From NCBI GenBank assembly GCA_002335605.1, contig BEDY01000016.1, forward strand, positions 124,001 to 188,000: 64,000 nt of DNA, read 5' to 3'. Numbering within the stretch: position 1 is the stretch's first letter; each line of letters starts with the position of its first letter. The position numbers were made by a program, and so were the translations under genes. Below the pieces are notes generated by a model. It saw only the letters and a program-made list of their open reading frames with translations. It did no database searches and had not been told where the DNA came from. Source of the DNA: Prillingera fragicola (taxonomy: Eukaryota > Basidiomycota > Tremellomycetes > Trichosporonales > Trichosporonaceae). Positions 22,681 through 34,906 of this stretch are shown one piece after another.

Positions 22681-25600
22681 ATGAAGCCGTCTAATCCTAA
22701 TCCCCCGCCTAGCGACACTGCTGCCGCCGCCGTCGCCGCTGCAGCTGCAACCGCAACATCACCCCGCACGGCGTCACCGTCAACCACCTCGCCGGCCTTC
22801 ATCTCGCCATTCTCCTCGACGCCACACTTTACCCGCATCACACCCTCGGCTACATCCGTCCTCGTAGCCATGCAGAACGGAGACCGCTGCGGGCCGACAG
22901 ACGCTGATTACCAGCTTCGAGGCCTGTACGATGTCGAGGTTGATCAGGAGTCTCCATCGACTTCGTTGCAGCACGGCGCGCCCACAAGTGCTGCAAGTCG
23001 TACATGGCCACCCAACACGCACTGGATCTCTGGATGGGCAAGGCTTGTGCCCACAGACGAGTACCCTCTGATCGAGGAGCGCATGAGCGAGTCGACGGTC
23101 CGCTTCTAGTGAGTTTGGCAATGGCGTGTTTGTGCCGCCCCGCTGACATTCCAAGCTTCTGTCCTCATGGTGATCCTATAGGTAAGCCTCGCCCCCGCGC
23201 TCCACCGCATCCCTGCACTCGCTGACAACCGCCAGCCGGACTGCACTTTCGGCGACAAGCCCAGGTCAAGGCCTTGGACACGATCCCGTACACGCTCAAG
23301 CAACCCAGCGGCGGGTCCAGCCCAGCCCCGGACGCCAACACTGTTCCCCGACGGTTCCGACCTCCTGCAAGCGTGCTGGCGTGGTGGGAGGACGATCTCG
23401 GGTTGTGGTTCGTGATCGACGGTCCATCAAACAAGACTACGCCCTTTCTCGACATGTGGTATGATGTTGTTGGCAGTGGATGGCCAGAACGAGCATACCC
23501 AGAGATGCCTAGTCGGTGGGCAGAAGTGTGCGATTTGTTGCTCCAGGCTGTCGTGTGCATCCAGGCTCTGCACGACCGACATATTTCTCTCAACTGGTGT
23601 CACCCGAGCTGCTTTGCCGTGCTCAGCAACCGTGTAGTCGTCAACAGGCTGTGGGACGCAACTGCTCTGCCCGGTCTGCAGTTGAGTACAATGCTTCCCC
23701 CGTCCCTCGCTTCGTCTCCGCTGTTCACCGGCCGCGACACAATACACTCGAGCACCTGCAACCTCAGTGAAGCATACGTCTTCCGACACCTGCGCTACCT
23801 TGCGCCAGAAGCAGCCATCTCACGAAGAGTCACCCCAAGTAACGACATTTACGGCTGGGGAGTCTTTGCTTACGAGCTCATTACTGGGACAACAATCGAC
23901 GGTGGGCCCGACACTACCGACTTGTCCGACATGGATCTGCTCGCCGACATCCATCGTCATGTCACGACAGAGATTGTCCCGCCAGAAAACTTTATCTCGG
24001 ACACCATTCCCAACGCAGCATTGCCGCCCAAGCAGCTACTTGACATTATCATGCGTGCGCTCGCCAAGGATCCAGAGGATCGCTACCACAACCTCGACAG
24101 CCTGGCATACGACCTCCGGAAACTCTCCCAAGTCTGCCGCGTCGACGGCGACCTCACAAAGTTCACCCCCGGCGAGGTCGACCACATCTCGCGCTTCACC
24201 CTCCCGCAGACTGTCATCGAGAGGGAACACGAAATGGAGCAGCTCGACGCAGCCTTCGAGTCGGTGTCGCAGGGCGTGGCTTCTTGCCGCGTCGTAAGCG
24301 TCTGGGGCGGGACGGGTAACGGCAAGACCCGGCTGGTCGACGAGTGGGCCATGAACCTCGAAGTCTCGGACCGCGGGTCACGATGTCTCGTCGGCCGCGC
24401 GCGGACAGAGGAACACGTTCGCAGGCCGTTGACGAGCTTTGTCCAGATTTTCCAGTCGTTGCTGGATCGTGTCCTCACTGACCCCCGCGAGGATGCAAAA
24501 GTCTGGCTTGAGCGGATTCGCACCGCGATCGGGTCACAGTGGCAGCTGTTTGTGTCGTTGTTGTCACAGGAGAGCAGGCGGCTCGTCGGCGAGGAAGTCG
24601 CTAACCGACCCCCGACGGTGGATCGCGACAGCTTTCTCATGGGCTTCCGGTCCTTTTCGCGGCGGTTCCTGCAGCTGTTTGCCAGCGATAGGCGACCCCT
24701 GATCCTCACCATTGACAACACGCAGTGGCTCGCAGAGGACGAGTTGGATACCTGGCGTCTGACGCTGGACGGCGACCAGTCGATCAACCACGTGCTTGTC
24801 CTGGCCATAACCCGCGGGGACGGGCTCGAGTGCGTGTCCGCTACGCAGCTGTCGGCGGCCGCTACACCGCTGCACGTCAAGCGGTTGACCGAGGAGGGTG
24901 TCATGGCGTACATCAATACGTGTCTCAACAGCCGTGTCACGTCCCAGGGCGAGGCGATTGCCAGTTTCCTCTTTGGTGAGACGAGCGGCAGCCCCGTTTT
25001 CCTGCGCACCCTCATGACCACGCTGGTCAAGGAGGAAGTCGTGGCGTTTGACTATGACAGGCTGCAGTGGCGTTTCGACCTTGTCGCCTTGCAGTCCCAT
25101 CTCTCTGACGCAGGGTTTGACGCCTACCTCGAAAGCCTGATGCGGCGTCTTCCGTTCGAGGTGCAGGAGCTGCTCGTGCTTCTCGCCAACCTGCCTGCTG
25201 CTGGATTCCCTCTGACATTGCTCGCCCAAGCACAAGGAACCACGGAAGCCGAGGCAGAAAACTATGTCCAGATTGCGGCTGCAAGCGGCGCAGTGGCTAT
25301 TCGCGATGGGATGGTGTCGTTCTCGCACGACAGGCAGCGTATCGCCGCCCAGCGCTTGATTCCCGAATGCAACACGGCCGAGATGCACCAGCGCGTGTTC
25401 AAGTTTCTCAGCCACCCGGACCGTATCGGTGATGACCTGTTCGAGGCTGTCGAGCACGCCATGACGGCTCGCGACCTGGGCACCAAGGTTACCTCGGACG
25501 AGCAACTCGTGTCCCTGCTGCTTGACGCCGCTCAGCGCGCTGCGGCCGCGACAAACTTTTCGACCGCGTCGCACCTCGTCTCGCAGGCTGAGAGCGTTAT

Positions 25601-28600
25601 GGATGAGACGGGCGGGATCATGGGCTGGATTGAGCGGAACAGGACCCACTGCTTTCGGTTCGTCACGCTCGCGACTGATGTGTCGACAACAGTTCAAAAC
25701 CACCAGGTCGCGTTTGAGCGCCTCGAGCTGCTCAAGCCGCACTGCAAGACGACGATCGAGAACCTCACCATTGTTACGCTCGAAGTCAAGCAGCTCATTG
25801 CAGAGGACGAGCACATTGCTGCCGTCGACGCTGTTTACACTGCCCTCGACCAGTTTGGGTACAACCCTTACAACCCTGCTGCGGTCGAGCTGTGGGAGCC
25901 CAAGTCGGCTGATGAGATTGAAGAGTATGGGCGCGAGATGATAGGCCACTTTGGCGACGCGGACGACGAGATGGTTCTCATCATGTCGCTCATCACGTAC
26001 GCTGGGTCTACTATCTACGTGACCGAGCCCGAGGAGCGGCGCGCGGCTGTTTTCCGACTGGGACTGTCTGTGGCCAAGGCGTACAACCGGTTCCACGAGA
26101 GTGCAGCGTACATTCTCGCCGTGCACGCCATAACCGGCTCGGCGGTGCCGTCGATTCAGCACGCGGCCTTCCAGCTCAGTCGCAAGATTGTCGGACTGGG
26201 CACGCCGTCGTTGTTGACCAACACAGCGCTGATAGCCATTGTCGGCAACGCTCACTTGTTCATGCCCCTGACCGAGGTAGCTGATCTTATGGACACGGCG
26301 TTTGAGGCGTCCATCGGACTCGCCAACTATGATGTCGCAAGCTACATTGCTGCCCTTGACACGGGCACGCGCCTGTTCTCCAAAGCCGCGCCGGCGTGGG
26401 ACCTCGTCTCGCAGCGTTACGAGATTATCAAACCCTACGCGACCCTCGCACACACCACGCTCCTCAACCTGCTCATCCAATGGTCAGAGTGCGTCGCGAG
26501 GCCGAACAGGGACCGTCCATGGGAGCTCGACGGCGCCTTCTTTGGTCTCCAGGACCTCGAGATGATTCGCGACGTGCCCGCCCACGCTGGCGTGTACGAT
26601 CTCATGTACCTGTCGCTGACGCTCTTGTTTGGCGCGCCAGTCGAAGAGGTCGAGGCTGCCAAGGCTGCTGCTCAGCGCACGATGAATGCCACCGAGGGAC
26701 TCATCTTTGGGACAGAGGTGGTATGGATGTTGGCGCTTGCGGCGTTGCGGACTGGAACGGACCTCGACTTGTTCGAGTCGGCAAAAGTCTACTTTAAAGG
26801 ATACGCTCCTTACTCGTCCGACATGCGTGCCAGGCTCGAGGTGCTCAACGCTTTGGATCTTTTGCAGCGCGACCATTTCCAGGCCATTCCAGTGGTCGAG
26901 AAGACGATCACCGAGCTGGATAACGACTCGCAGTTCCAGCTCTCGGCGTTGCTCAACTTTTTCGTCGCCGATGTACTGTTGCGCCGCACGGGAAGTCAAA
27001 AGCTCGCCGCTGGCTTTGTGCGCGCGTCGTTTATGGGATACAAGCAGACCGAGGCATTCGGTGTGTGCGAGTTTCTGCGCAAGCGCTTCGACCCTGGTTC
27101 AAGCATTACGCTCAACCCGCGCGGGCCCGCCGAGTTCTTTGCTATGGATAATCCGCCGCAGCCAGCCATGCGCCGCATGTCGTTCTCGGCGAGCAGCGAG
27201 GTGATCACGACGGCGGTCCTCAAGGATGATCAGAGTGCCAGCTTTTCAGAGACCCCGCTTAGCGCTACGCCGGATGTGAACAGCAATGCCCTCAGCAAGC
27301 ATCACCACACGCTGCGCAATGGTGCCACCAACGGCATCACCAACAACCTCACCAGCCTGGATACGCTGGCGCTCATGCGGTCGTCGCTGGCTCTGGCGGA
27401 GGAAAAGGACAGTCTGGCGCTGCTGTCGACGCTGCTGCGCATACTGTGCCAGTTTACGCGCTGCGACTATGCCGCTATCGGTCTGAACGACGAGGAGGAC
27501 AAGTCCAAGTTGCTCCTCAAGGCTGCTGGGCCGTTCCAGCGCATTGTGTCTTACGACCTCGACGTGAGCGACGACGCGGCGCAGCTCGTCTGTCCGGCCT
27601 CTATCATGCTGCATGTGGCCCGCACGGGCAACCCGATTATCAAACCGATAAAGCTGTCGCGTCTGCGGAACGATCCATTCTACAATGGCCGCCAGCCGCG
27701 GACCCTGCTCTGTCTGCCCATCATCAACCAGGGCCAGCAGGCTGGTGTCATTTTGCTGCTGTCGATGAACTCGGCCAGTGCGACTGTTGAGCCCGAGTCG
27801 GCCCGCGAGGTCGTCAGTACGCTCGCGACGTTTGTGTACATTATCAACTCGCATCAGGCGTTTGCGCGTTCGCTCAAGGCCAAGGTCGAGCAGCGGACGC
27901 GCGAGCTGAGTGCGGCACTGCAGGCAAAAACGCAATTCTTGTCGCAGTGCTCGCACGAGCTTCGCAGTCCTCTTGCGGCCATCATGGGTCTTGCTGCCGT
28001 TCTCGAGGCAAGCCCGGGTATGACTCCTGTTCAGCAGGAGCACATCCAGACCATCAAGGCGTCTGGCCAGGACTTGCTGGCACTCATCAGCAACATTCTC
28101 GATCACTCCAAACTCGAGTCCAACTCGGTGTTGCTCGAGCACATTCCCTTCAGCATCCGCGACTTTGTCGAGCCTGCTCTCGACACGATTGCCCCCGTGG
28201 CCCAATCCAAGAACGTCGAGCTCACAGTCGTGTCCATGTTCCAAAACGACCCGCCGGGCCTTCTCGGCGACCCCTTCCGCGTCAAGCAGGTGCTGCTCAA
28301 CCTGCTCTCGAATGCGGTCAAGTTTACCCCGCCGGGCGAAAAGGGGAGGCGCACGGCGCGTGTCACCTGTGAGCGTACCTGGGAGGAGCTGGACGGAAAC
28401 CGCGTGAAGGTCACTCTGGCCATCAAGGACACTGGTGTGGGTATCCCGTCGGCCAAGCTGCACAAGCTGTTCAAGAGTTTCTCGCAGGTCGACGAGTCCA
28501 TTACCAGGTCTTACGGCGGCAGTGGACTCGGTCTTGTCATTTCTCGCGACCTTGCCCGCCTCCTTGGCGGGGACTGCACCGTCGAGTCCGAGTTTGGCAA

Positions 28601-29688
28601 AGGTTCCAAGTTTACATTCACATTTGTTGCCGACCGCGACCCGGCGTGGAAGCCAGTCAAGCTGCGAACCTTTGCCACCCCACAAAAGTGCTTTATCCTG
28701 CACCCGCCGAGCATGATCTGGGGCCGACTGCTGGAAGAGGATATCAAGCAGTTCAACTGCGAGCCAACAGCCTTCACCGCCGACCCCCGCCTAGCCGTGG
28801 AAAAGGACCACCCAAACGGCCTAAACTCTGGCGTCTTTTATGCCTTTTGCCTGCTGGACGTCTCGGGCATCGACCTCGAGCTACTTGAACAAATGAAAAA
28901 GCTCCAACCCAACGCCAAGTTTTTGTACGTTGCGCGCGCGACCGAGATTGCCCCCGAAATGGGCCGTCTGCAGATCACACGCGAGTCTATCCTGGCCCGC
29001 CCGCTCAAGTTCAAGTCGCTGTACGAGGGCCTGCTCCCTCCCGGCGCGGGGGAGCCGCAGAAGAAGAAAATCACGACCAAGCCCGCTATTGACAATACGC
29101 TGGCCAAGCGGATGCCGCTGCAGGTGCTTGTTGTGGACGACTCGGCGGTGAATGTTTCGGTTTGTCGCAGGATTCTCGAGCTTTATGGCTACTTTGACGT
29201 TGACGCTGCGTCGGATGGTCTGCAAGCTACTGAAATGGCCGAAAAGACGCGCTACGACCTTATCCTGCTGGATCTGCAGATGCCTGTGCTCGACGGCTTT
29301 GGCGCGTTAGAGCGCATCAAGAATAGCCCGCTTGCTGGTGATCCTTGCTGTGTCTCTCTTTCCGCCAATGTTGACAAGGTGCGTCTCCTGTGTGAGAGTG
29401 AACGAGTGTCACTGACAATCGCAGAGCACGCAGCAGCGCTGCCTCGCCGTCGGCTTTTTTGGCGTCCTGAGCAAACCAGTCGACATCCCCCGCCTGGGCA
29501 CCATCCTGCACAAGGTGTATCACCACCGCCATCAAGAGCCGGACACGGACGACGAGGCCGAGGGCGATGCCGACTCGCCAAAGTCTGGCCCGAGCTCCAC
29601 CGCCAGCCCGACCAATACCACCACCCCTACGGCCACGACCTCCGCGACATCAAACGCCAACTCTACACCTGCATCATCGGGGTCCTAG
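22681..29688 (+). CDS. Class X-type hybrid histidine kinase (pseudokinase-AAA-GAF-HisKA-HATPase-REC)
   Basis: Two-component sensor of 2286 residues. Exons are 22681-23108, 23156-23181 (26 nt), 23236-29378 and 29425-29688. An Ala/Pro/Ser N-terminus is followed by a Ser/Thr-kinase-like domain (~residues 180-440) in which the HRD loop reads HISLNWCHPSCF, although YLAPE and NDIYGWGVFAYELITG remain, so it is probably catalytically dead. GGTGNGKTR (~509) is a Walker A motif of an AAA/NACHT-like ATPase. A helical region and a GAF domain (~1530-1700, DYAAIGLNDEEDKSKLLLKA) come next. The H-box is FLSQCSHELRSPLAAIMG (~His1726), with N-box VKQVLLNLLSNAVKFT, G1 IKDTGVGI and G2 GGSGLGLVISR. The receiver has VLVVDDSAVN and LILLDLQMPVLDG, and is completed by the last exon (GFFGVLSKPVDIPRL). 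This order matches fission yeast Mak2/Mak3-type sensors of the HOG/stress phosphorelay. No PAS domain or membrane helix was seen; it is likely cytosolic. Confidence 0.93.
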
Positions 29689-30661
29689 CCTTTTAGTATA
29701 TTTGGGCGTTTGGTATCATCCTTAACCCCAACGTGTCACCGCCCCTATACCCATAACCTCATCATCATCTAGCACCATTGTAGTCTGACACCGGTGTTGT
29801 ACTACCAACCACATCTATCCACAGTGTAGCGCTGCCTGCCCCATGCGCGGAACCACGCGACGTGACACTGCCCATACTCTATGCATGCCTTTTCGGCTTT
29901 CAACCATTTACAGTGTGAGCGGATGTGGCCGAGTGCCAACTTTGCAAACGCGTCGGTGGAGGTAGGGATCGGCAAACTCGGCATTCTTTGATTTTGGCGG
30001 GCCGTGCACTGCGCCCTCACTGCGCCCTCACTGCGCCCTCACTGCGCCCTCACTGCGCCCTCTGATCACTGCGCCATTGCTCGAATGAGACGTGTGGCAC
30101 GATTCCAAACTGAGAGAGATGCCCACTTCCTAATGACTACTTGCGATGCATTAGGAACTGGCATGCATGCTGCATGCTCCGTGGCCGTCGGACGGGCGAA
30201 TGGAGTAGCAGTCGATGTTTCCGAATAGACATGCCATTGTGCCAATCCATCATGTCACTTGACGACAACATGCACACAAATGCGGGACCCCACACACGCT
30301 GTCAAGGCATCAGAGCAGAGGATGAGGGGTTTCTGGGTCAGGGTGGACCCTGCCAGATTTGCTTCCGTCGCATGTCTGGGTGGCGGCTACATCCTGGTCG
30401 AGCTGTAGAGGCCGAAGACACCGCCGTTGCATCTGTTGCTCCCATTTCCATTCGGAACAAGGTCACTTGCCACTCTGCTGCTCCTCTCCACTCCTCGTAC
30501 TCCTCCTAATCTTAGAAAAACCTGGGATCGGACAAGCCCGCACTCATACCAGACACTTCGAGGGGGCCAATAAAGACGGCAATGTGCACCGTTCCCCCCG
30601 CTCCTCCCCGTCCTCCTCACCACTTTCTCGCTCCTCACCACATCAACGGTCTACCGCTCGT
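29689..30661. other. Intergenic region upstream of the sulfite transporter
   Basis: About 970 bp with no supported gene. It contains an 11-bp minisatellite (30007-30061) and, just before the transporter start, a pyrimidine-rich leader (30470-30650) typical of a fungal promoter. Confidence 0.5.
30007..30061 (+). repeat. Minisatellite, five perfect copies of CACTGCGCCCT
   Basis: Five uninterrupted 11-bp units, followed by a broken sixth (CTGATCACTGCGCC). It is located in the promoter-side gap about 600 bp upstream of the SSU1-like start. Confidence 0.95.
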
Positions 30662-32204
30662 ATGAACCCACCACCTGCAGCGGCAACAACAAAGGCTCCA
30701 CCCAGCAGCTACGCACACGAGTCACCGCTGCACCAGTCTCTGTCCCTCCACAGCTCCGACATGGGCTCGGCCGAGTCGGCGTCCACCCTCGCCAACGGCC
30801 ACGGCGCCGCACACCCACACGGCAAAGGCGCTGGAAACGGCACAGCAGCGCTCCCGCCACCGGCAGCGCAGGCCCAAAAGAGGAAACGACGCGGGGTAGG
30901 GGAATGGTGCAAGCATGCCATTCTCAACACCCCGCCGTCCTTCTTTGCCATGAACATGGGCACGGGTATTGCGTCGATCTTGCTGCACAACTTTCCTTAC
31001 CCGGCACAATGGCTGCGGTATCTGGGCACCATCGTGTTTGTGCTCAACGTCGTACTCTTTTGCGTGCTCCTCATTGCTACTATTCTGAGGTACACCATGT
31101 TCCGCGGCGTGTGGGGCCATGTCCTCAAGCACAATGTCGCGAGCATGTTCTGGGGCTGTTTCCCGATGGGCTTTTCGACCATTATTGTGAGTACTTTGAC
31201 CCTTGAAACTGAGCAGACTGACACCCCAGAACATGATCATCTTTGTCTGCGTCCCAGCCTGGGGCAAGCGCTGGGCGTATATCGCGCTCGGCATGTGGTG
31301 GGCCCACATGGTCGTCGCGATCGCTGTCAACTTTGGCATGGTCTTTGTGCTGTTTACGCGCCAAGCCCAAACCCCGACGTCTCTCGCACCGACGTGGTTG
31401 CTCCCCATCGTGTCGAGCGTTGTCGCGGCCGCGTCCGGCGCCGTCGTCGCTTCCGCCGTGCAAGAGTGGAACCCGGCGCTCGCGCGCGGCACACTGCTCG
31501 CCTCGTTTGTGATCTGGGGAACCGGCGTCCCTCTCGCCATGATGGTCATTGCCCTCATCGTAGGCAGGATGGGCATACACGGCCCACCCGGTCCCGACGC
31601 TCTTGCGTCAGTCTACCTGCCTCTCGGCCCCTGTGGCCAAGGCGCTTTCGGTATCGTGTCTATGGGCACCGTCGCTCGCTCTCTGGCTTACAAGCACGGA
31701 ACGGCCGTCTTTGCTGGCATTGTCGACGCGGACCAGATTAAACGCATCGCCGACGCAGTCTACGCCGGCTGCCTCGTCACGGGTCTCATCCTCTGGGGTC
31801 TCGCCTTGGTGTGGTACACGCTCGCGACGGCAATGTTCCTCGACGGCCTGCGCAAGGACTGGGCCCTGCTTGCAGTCAACAAGTTTAGCGTCGGTCTCTG
31901 GGCGCTCACTTTCCCCATTGGCGTGTTTGCCACCTCGACCATTGTGCTGGGTCAGGAACTCGAGTCGACAGCGTTCAAGGTCATTGCCGCATTCTTGTCT
32001 GCACAAGTCATTGTGCACTGGATCTACGTCAGTATCCTGACGCTGGCGAAGATGTTTGCCGGACAGCTGTTTGCCGCGCCAGAGTTCAAGGCTATCGCGC
32101 CTGGAGTCGTCAAAGAGAGGTTTGGCAGCCACAACGACGTCGAGTTTGGTTGCAACAAGCCCGCGCCTCCTGCGGCTGCTGGAAATGGCGTGGTCAAGGC
32201 GTAG
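30662..32204 (+). CDS. SSU1: Ssu1-type sulfite exporter / TDT family anion channel
   Basis: Plasma-membrane transporter of the tellurite-resistance/dicarboxylate (SLAC1/Mae1/Ssu1) family. Two exons (30662-31186, 31230-32204) give 499 residues. A ~75-residue hydrophilic N-terminus rich in A, S, P, H ends in QKRKRRGVGEWCKHAILNTP. It is followed by FFAMNMGTGIASILLHNFPY, which is the first helix signature of the Ssu1 branch. About ten hydrophobic segments follow, including VYLPLGPCGQGAFGIVSMG, typical of fungal sulfite pumps. The hydrophilic C-terminus is short (ERFGSHNDVEFGCNKPAP). In yeasts Ssu1 exports sulfite and gives SO2 resistance; related members carry malate or other anions, so substrate specificity is inferred. 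No sulfur regulator or enzyme gene lies directly beside it. Confidence 0.87.
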
Positions 32205-33683
32205 AGTGTTAGGGTGTGGAATAATAGAGGTATCGTACAACAACTGGCATTTCATCAACTTGGTATCATAACATGGCATGTATCCGCATTGCACTGCCTG
32301 CGTGGTCGAGTAGAGGTCGATGTACGGCGAGCCGAGACATGGTCGTGTGAGAGGCGACTGGAGTGCAGTAATGTTTGGGAAACACACTACCAAACCCTTG
32401 GCGGGCCGTGGCAGTGGTGGTGTGTATCGAGAAACACACTGATGAAAACGGTCATCCTCAAGATTCATATTCCACACTTTGGCGTTGGTTGAGAAACACA
32501 CTATCGAAGTGGTGAAAAGCAGACATGCTGATATCCACACTGTGGGGGTTGGCGAGAAACACACCATGGACGCGTTATAAAGCAGATATGTTGTTTTTGC
32601 AATCTTGAGATGAATGAGAAACACACTATCGAGGCGGTGAAACGCAGACATGCTGCTGTAATGTATTTCTAAGCCTGGCTCTGCCTTTACGACCGGCGAC
32701 CAGGCTAGCGGGACCGGCCACTCTCTCTAGCACTGCACAATGCCGTTCGGCGTGATTGTGACTGTTGACGAGCGTTGAAAGCCGAGGCTCGTACACCTTG
32801 CCGGCAATCAGCCATCATCCGCCGACCTTGACTTTCCGTAGACACCGCATCACCCAATCCACATCACCCAATCAACATTGCCCCGCTCGGCCGACGTCGT
32901 CTGAGTCATCACGAGCACGCCGGAACATGCTCAACTCAGACAAAGATACAGGAACGGCTGCTTGGTCACCCCTAGCGGCGTCGGGGGTGGAGCAGCACCA
33001 CTAACACAAGGAATGTCCCACTGAGGCCTCGACCGTCACAGAGGAGACGCGTCCCATCTCGGCCAAGCTTGGATCTATTGTCTGGCTCCAACATCACTCG
33101 GACTTCCATCTGCCCAAGCCCCTCTGCCCAAGCCCATGTGTCCAAGGCCATGTGCCCAACTTGATAGCAAATTGGCCTAGAATTGTCGCCACCCGCGTCA
33201 CCCCGCCGACGCACGGGTGGAGGTCGTCCGCTGACGCCGAGGTGACGTCGCCACCGCGAGTCAGTGGCTCGGTGGGACGACGACTGCTCTGCTGCTCACT
33301 CAACTACCAGGGGGATGGCCTCGTGACTGGGCTAGCTCGGAGCCGTCCGGGGCATGGCTTGCTCTGCGACTTGGCAGGTCTGGGTGAGCGGAGAGTGGCA
33401 CGAGTGCCTTTCGTGCTGGTGGCGCGAGAATGCTGCTGGATCGTGCCCCCGGGATTTGACATTGATGCGTTAGTGTGCTGCTTGCTTGAGAATGATGCGA
33501 GCCGAGTACACCGGCTCGAGGTGCTGACTGGGACCGGCCGAATGACTGCGTTGGTCGCACGGTTGTCATGGGATAAAAGGTGGCAGGGTGGGTGGCGACG
33601 GCCTGGTTCTTCACCACCTAAGTCCATCTCCATCAGCTTCAACACTCTGCAGTACAGCTCTAACCACTCTTGAACACTCTACA
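32205..33683. other. Intergenic region with degenerate repeats, upstream of the opsin-related gene
   Basis: About 1.5 kb. The left third holds a ~62-bp imperfect repeat array (32377-32660). The rest contains no supported gene; frames of 60-170 codons on both strands lack recognisable content. Two short near-repeats (CCCAAGCCC...TGCCCAAG) occur near 33110-33155. Confidence 0.5.
32377..32660 (+). repeat. Imperfect ~62-bp tandem repeat array with GAGAAACACAC core
   Basis: Five core copies start at 32377 (variant GGGAAACACAC), 32429, 32491, 32554 and 32616, i.e. spacings of 52, 62, 63 and 62 bp. The copies at 32491 and 32616 agree over about 40 bp, through CTATCGA, GGTGAAA and GCAGACATGCTG; the copy at 32554 is more diverged and the first two share only the core. 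It begins ~170 bp downstream of the sulfite transporter stop. Confidence 0.85.
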
Positions 33684-34906
33684 ATGATCGTCTCCCGCGC
33701 CGGCAACGACGCCGTCAACGTCAACCCGCCCACCGGCACCACTCAACACTTGACCGACCATGGCTCGTCCTGGCTCTGGTCAGCCTTCACGCTGACCTTC
33801 CTCGCCGCTCTTCTGACCCTTGGCGGTTCATTCCGCATGAAGCGCGGCACGCGCGTCTTCCACCAGCTCGTCCTCGTGAGTATTCCGTCGCCATCACGTC
33901 CATCGACACATTGCCACTGCCTCCACCTACCTCCACCTCCACATGTCCACCTCCACTTTTACTGACTCTGCAGGCAATCCTGACCATTGCCTCCATGGCC
34001 TACTTTACCATGGCGTCCAACCTGGGCTGGACGACGACTCCGACCGAGTTTGACCACTACTCTGCTGTCGGCACCCCCCGCCAGATCTTCTGGGTCCGCT
34101 ACGTCGACTGGGTCCTCACCGCCCCGCTCATGGTCGTCACCTTCCTGCTGGCCACCGCGACCCCGCTCTCAGACATTCTCACTGCTGCATTTTTCGCTTC
34201 TACGGCATTCGTGTGCCTTCTCTCTGGCGCGCTAATTCGCTCGTCGTACAAGTGGGGATTCTTTGTCTTTGCAATCTTCTCCCTCGCGTACGTGCTCGGC
34301 GTCATGCTGGGCCCAGGCCGCAGCGCCGCCGCGCACCTCAGTGCGGACCACCACAAGAACACGGCCTTTGGCGCCGGCTTCCTCGGCTTCATGTGGCTCC
34401 TCTGGCTCATCTGCTGGGCGTGCGCGGACGGCGGCAACGTCATCTCCAACGACAGCGAGGCGGCGTGGTACGGTGTCCTGGACGTGCTTGCCCGGCCCGC
34501 GCTTCTGTGCTTCTTCCTCTGGCGTACCCGCAACCTCGACTTTGCGCAGCTCCAGCTCCACGGCGGCAAGTACACCAACACGGCCAATGTCGCCGCTACT
34601 GGTGCAGCGGTGCACGACATTGAAAAGACCCCCCGCGACCCGAACCGCAAGTTCTTCTCGCGCAAGGGGCGCCACGACATGCACGACATGCCCACGACCA
34701 CTGGGAACACTGCCGTAGCCCCCACCACGCTCGACACCACCACCGGCACAGGCATGGCCCCAGCGGCGGCCCCAGGCTACACCGCGACGGGCCACAATGC
34801 GCATTTCGCAGACACGGCCGGTACGGGCGACCTTGGCGCTACGCGCATGCACGAGCACGAGGCCGCGCCGCGCATGTCAGAGCAGACGGTGGTTGGGCAC
34901 CACTGA
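33684..34906 (+). CDS. Opsin-related seven-helix protein (Hsp30/Yro2/Mrh1 type), lacking the retinal lysine
   Basis: Microbial-rhodopsin-fold membrane protein of 374 residues, exons 33684-33875 and 33974-34906. Seven hydrophobic helices follow a short N-terminus. Helix C reads RQIFWVRYVDWVLTAPLMVV, retaining the Arg and the first carboxylate of bacteriorhodopsin (RYxDW) but with Thr at the proton-donor position. Helix G reads WYGVLDVLARPALLCFFLW, with Arg where rhodopsins have the Schiff-base Lys (AKP in fungal opsins). It therefore cannot bind retinal in the usual way and belongs with stress-induced opsin-related proteins. In yeasts these sit in the plasma membrane and respond to heat, acid or Pma1 activity; this role is inferred. 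The C-terminal ~100 residues are hydrophilic with His, Thr, Gly repeats (RHDMHDMPTTTGNT) and a final GHH. The leader is long and pyrimidine-rich. Confidence 0.9.

Noticed and set aside
24564..26480. 638-codon open frame on the minus strand inside the hybrid histidine kinase gene
   Set aside because: It mirrors the GC-biased third-codon pattern of the real sense gene; the predicted product is rich in R, H, V and L with no domain, and the sense frame carries clear AAA and histidine kinase motifs.
27246..28703. 485-codon minus-strand frame opposite the GAF/HisKA region
   Set aside because: Same codon-mirroring artefact; no recognisable content, and no splice or start context.
30359..30661. Upstream extension of the sulfite transporter frame to 30359
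   Set aside because: The added residues are Ser/Leu/Pro repeats from a pyrimidine-rich leader; the ATG at 30662 starts the expected hydrophilic tail.
32377..32660. CRISPR-like reading of the ~62-bp repeats
   Set aside because: Spacers are not unique insert sequences, the repeat copies are diverged, there are no cas genes, and the genome is eukaryotic.
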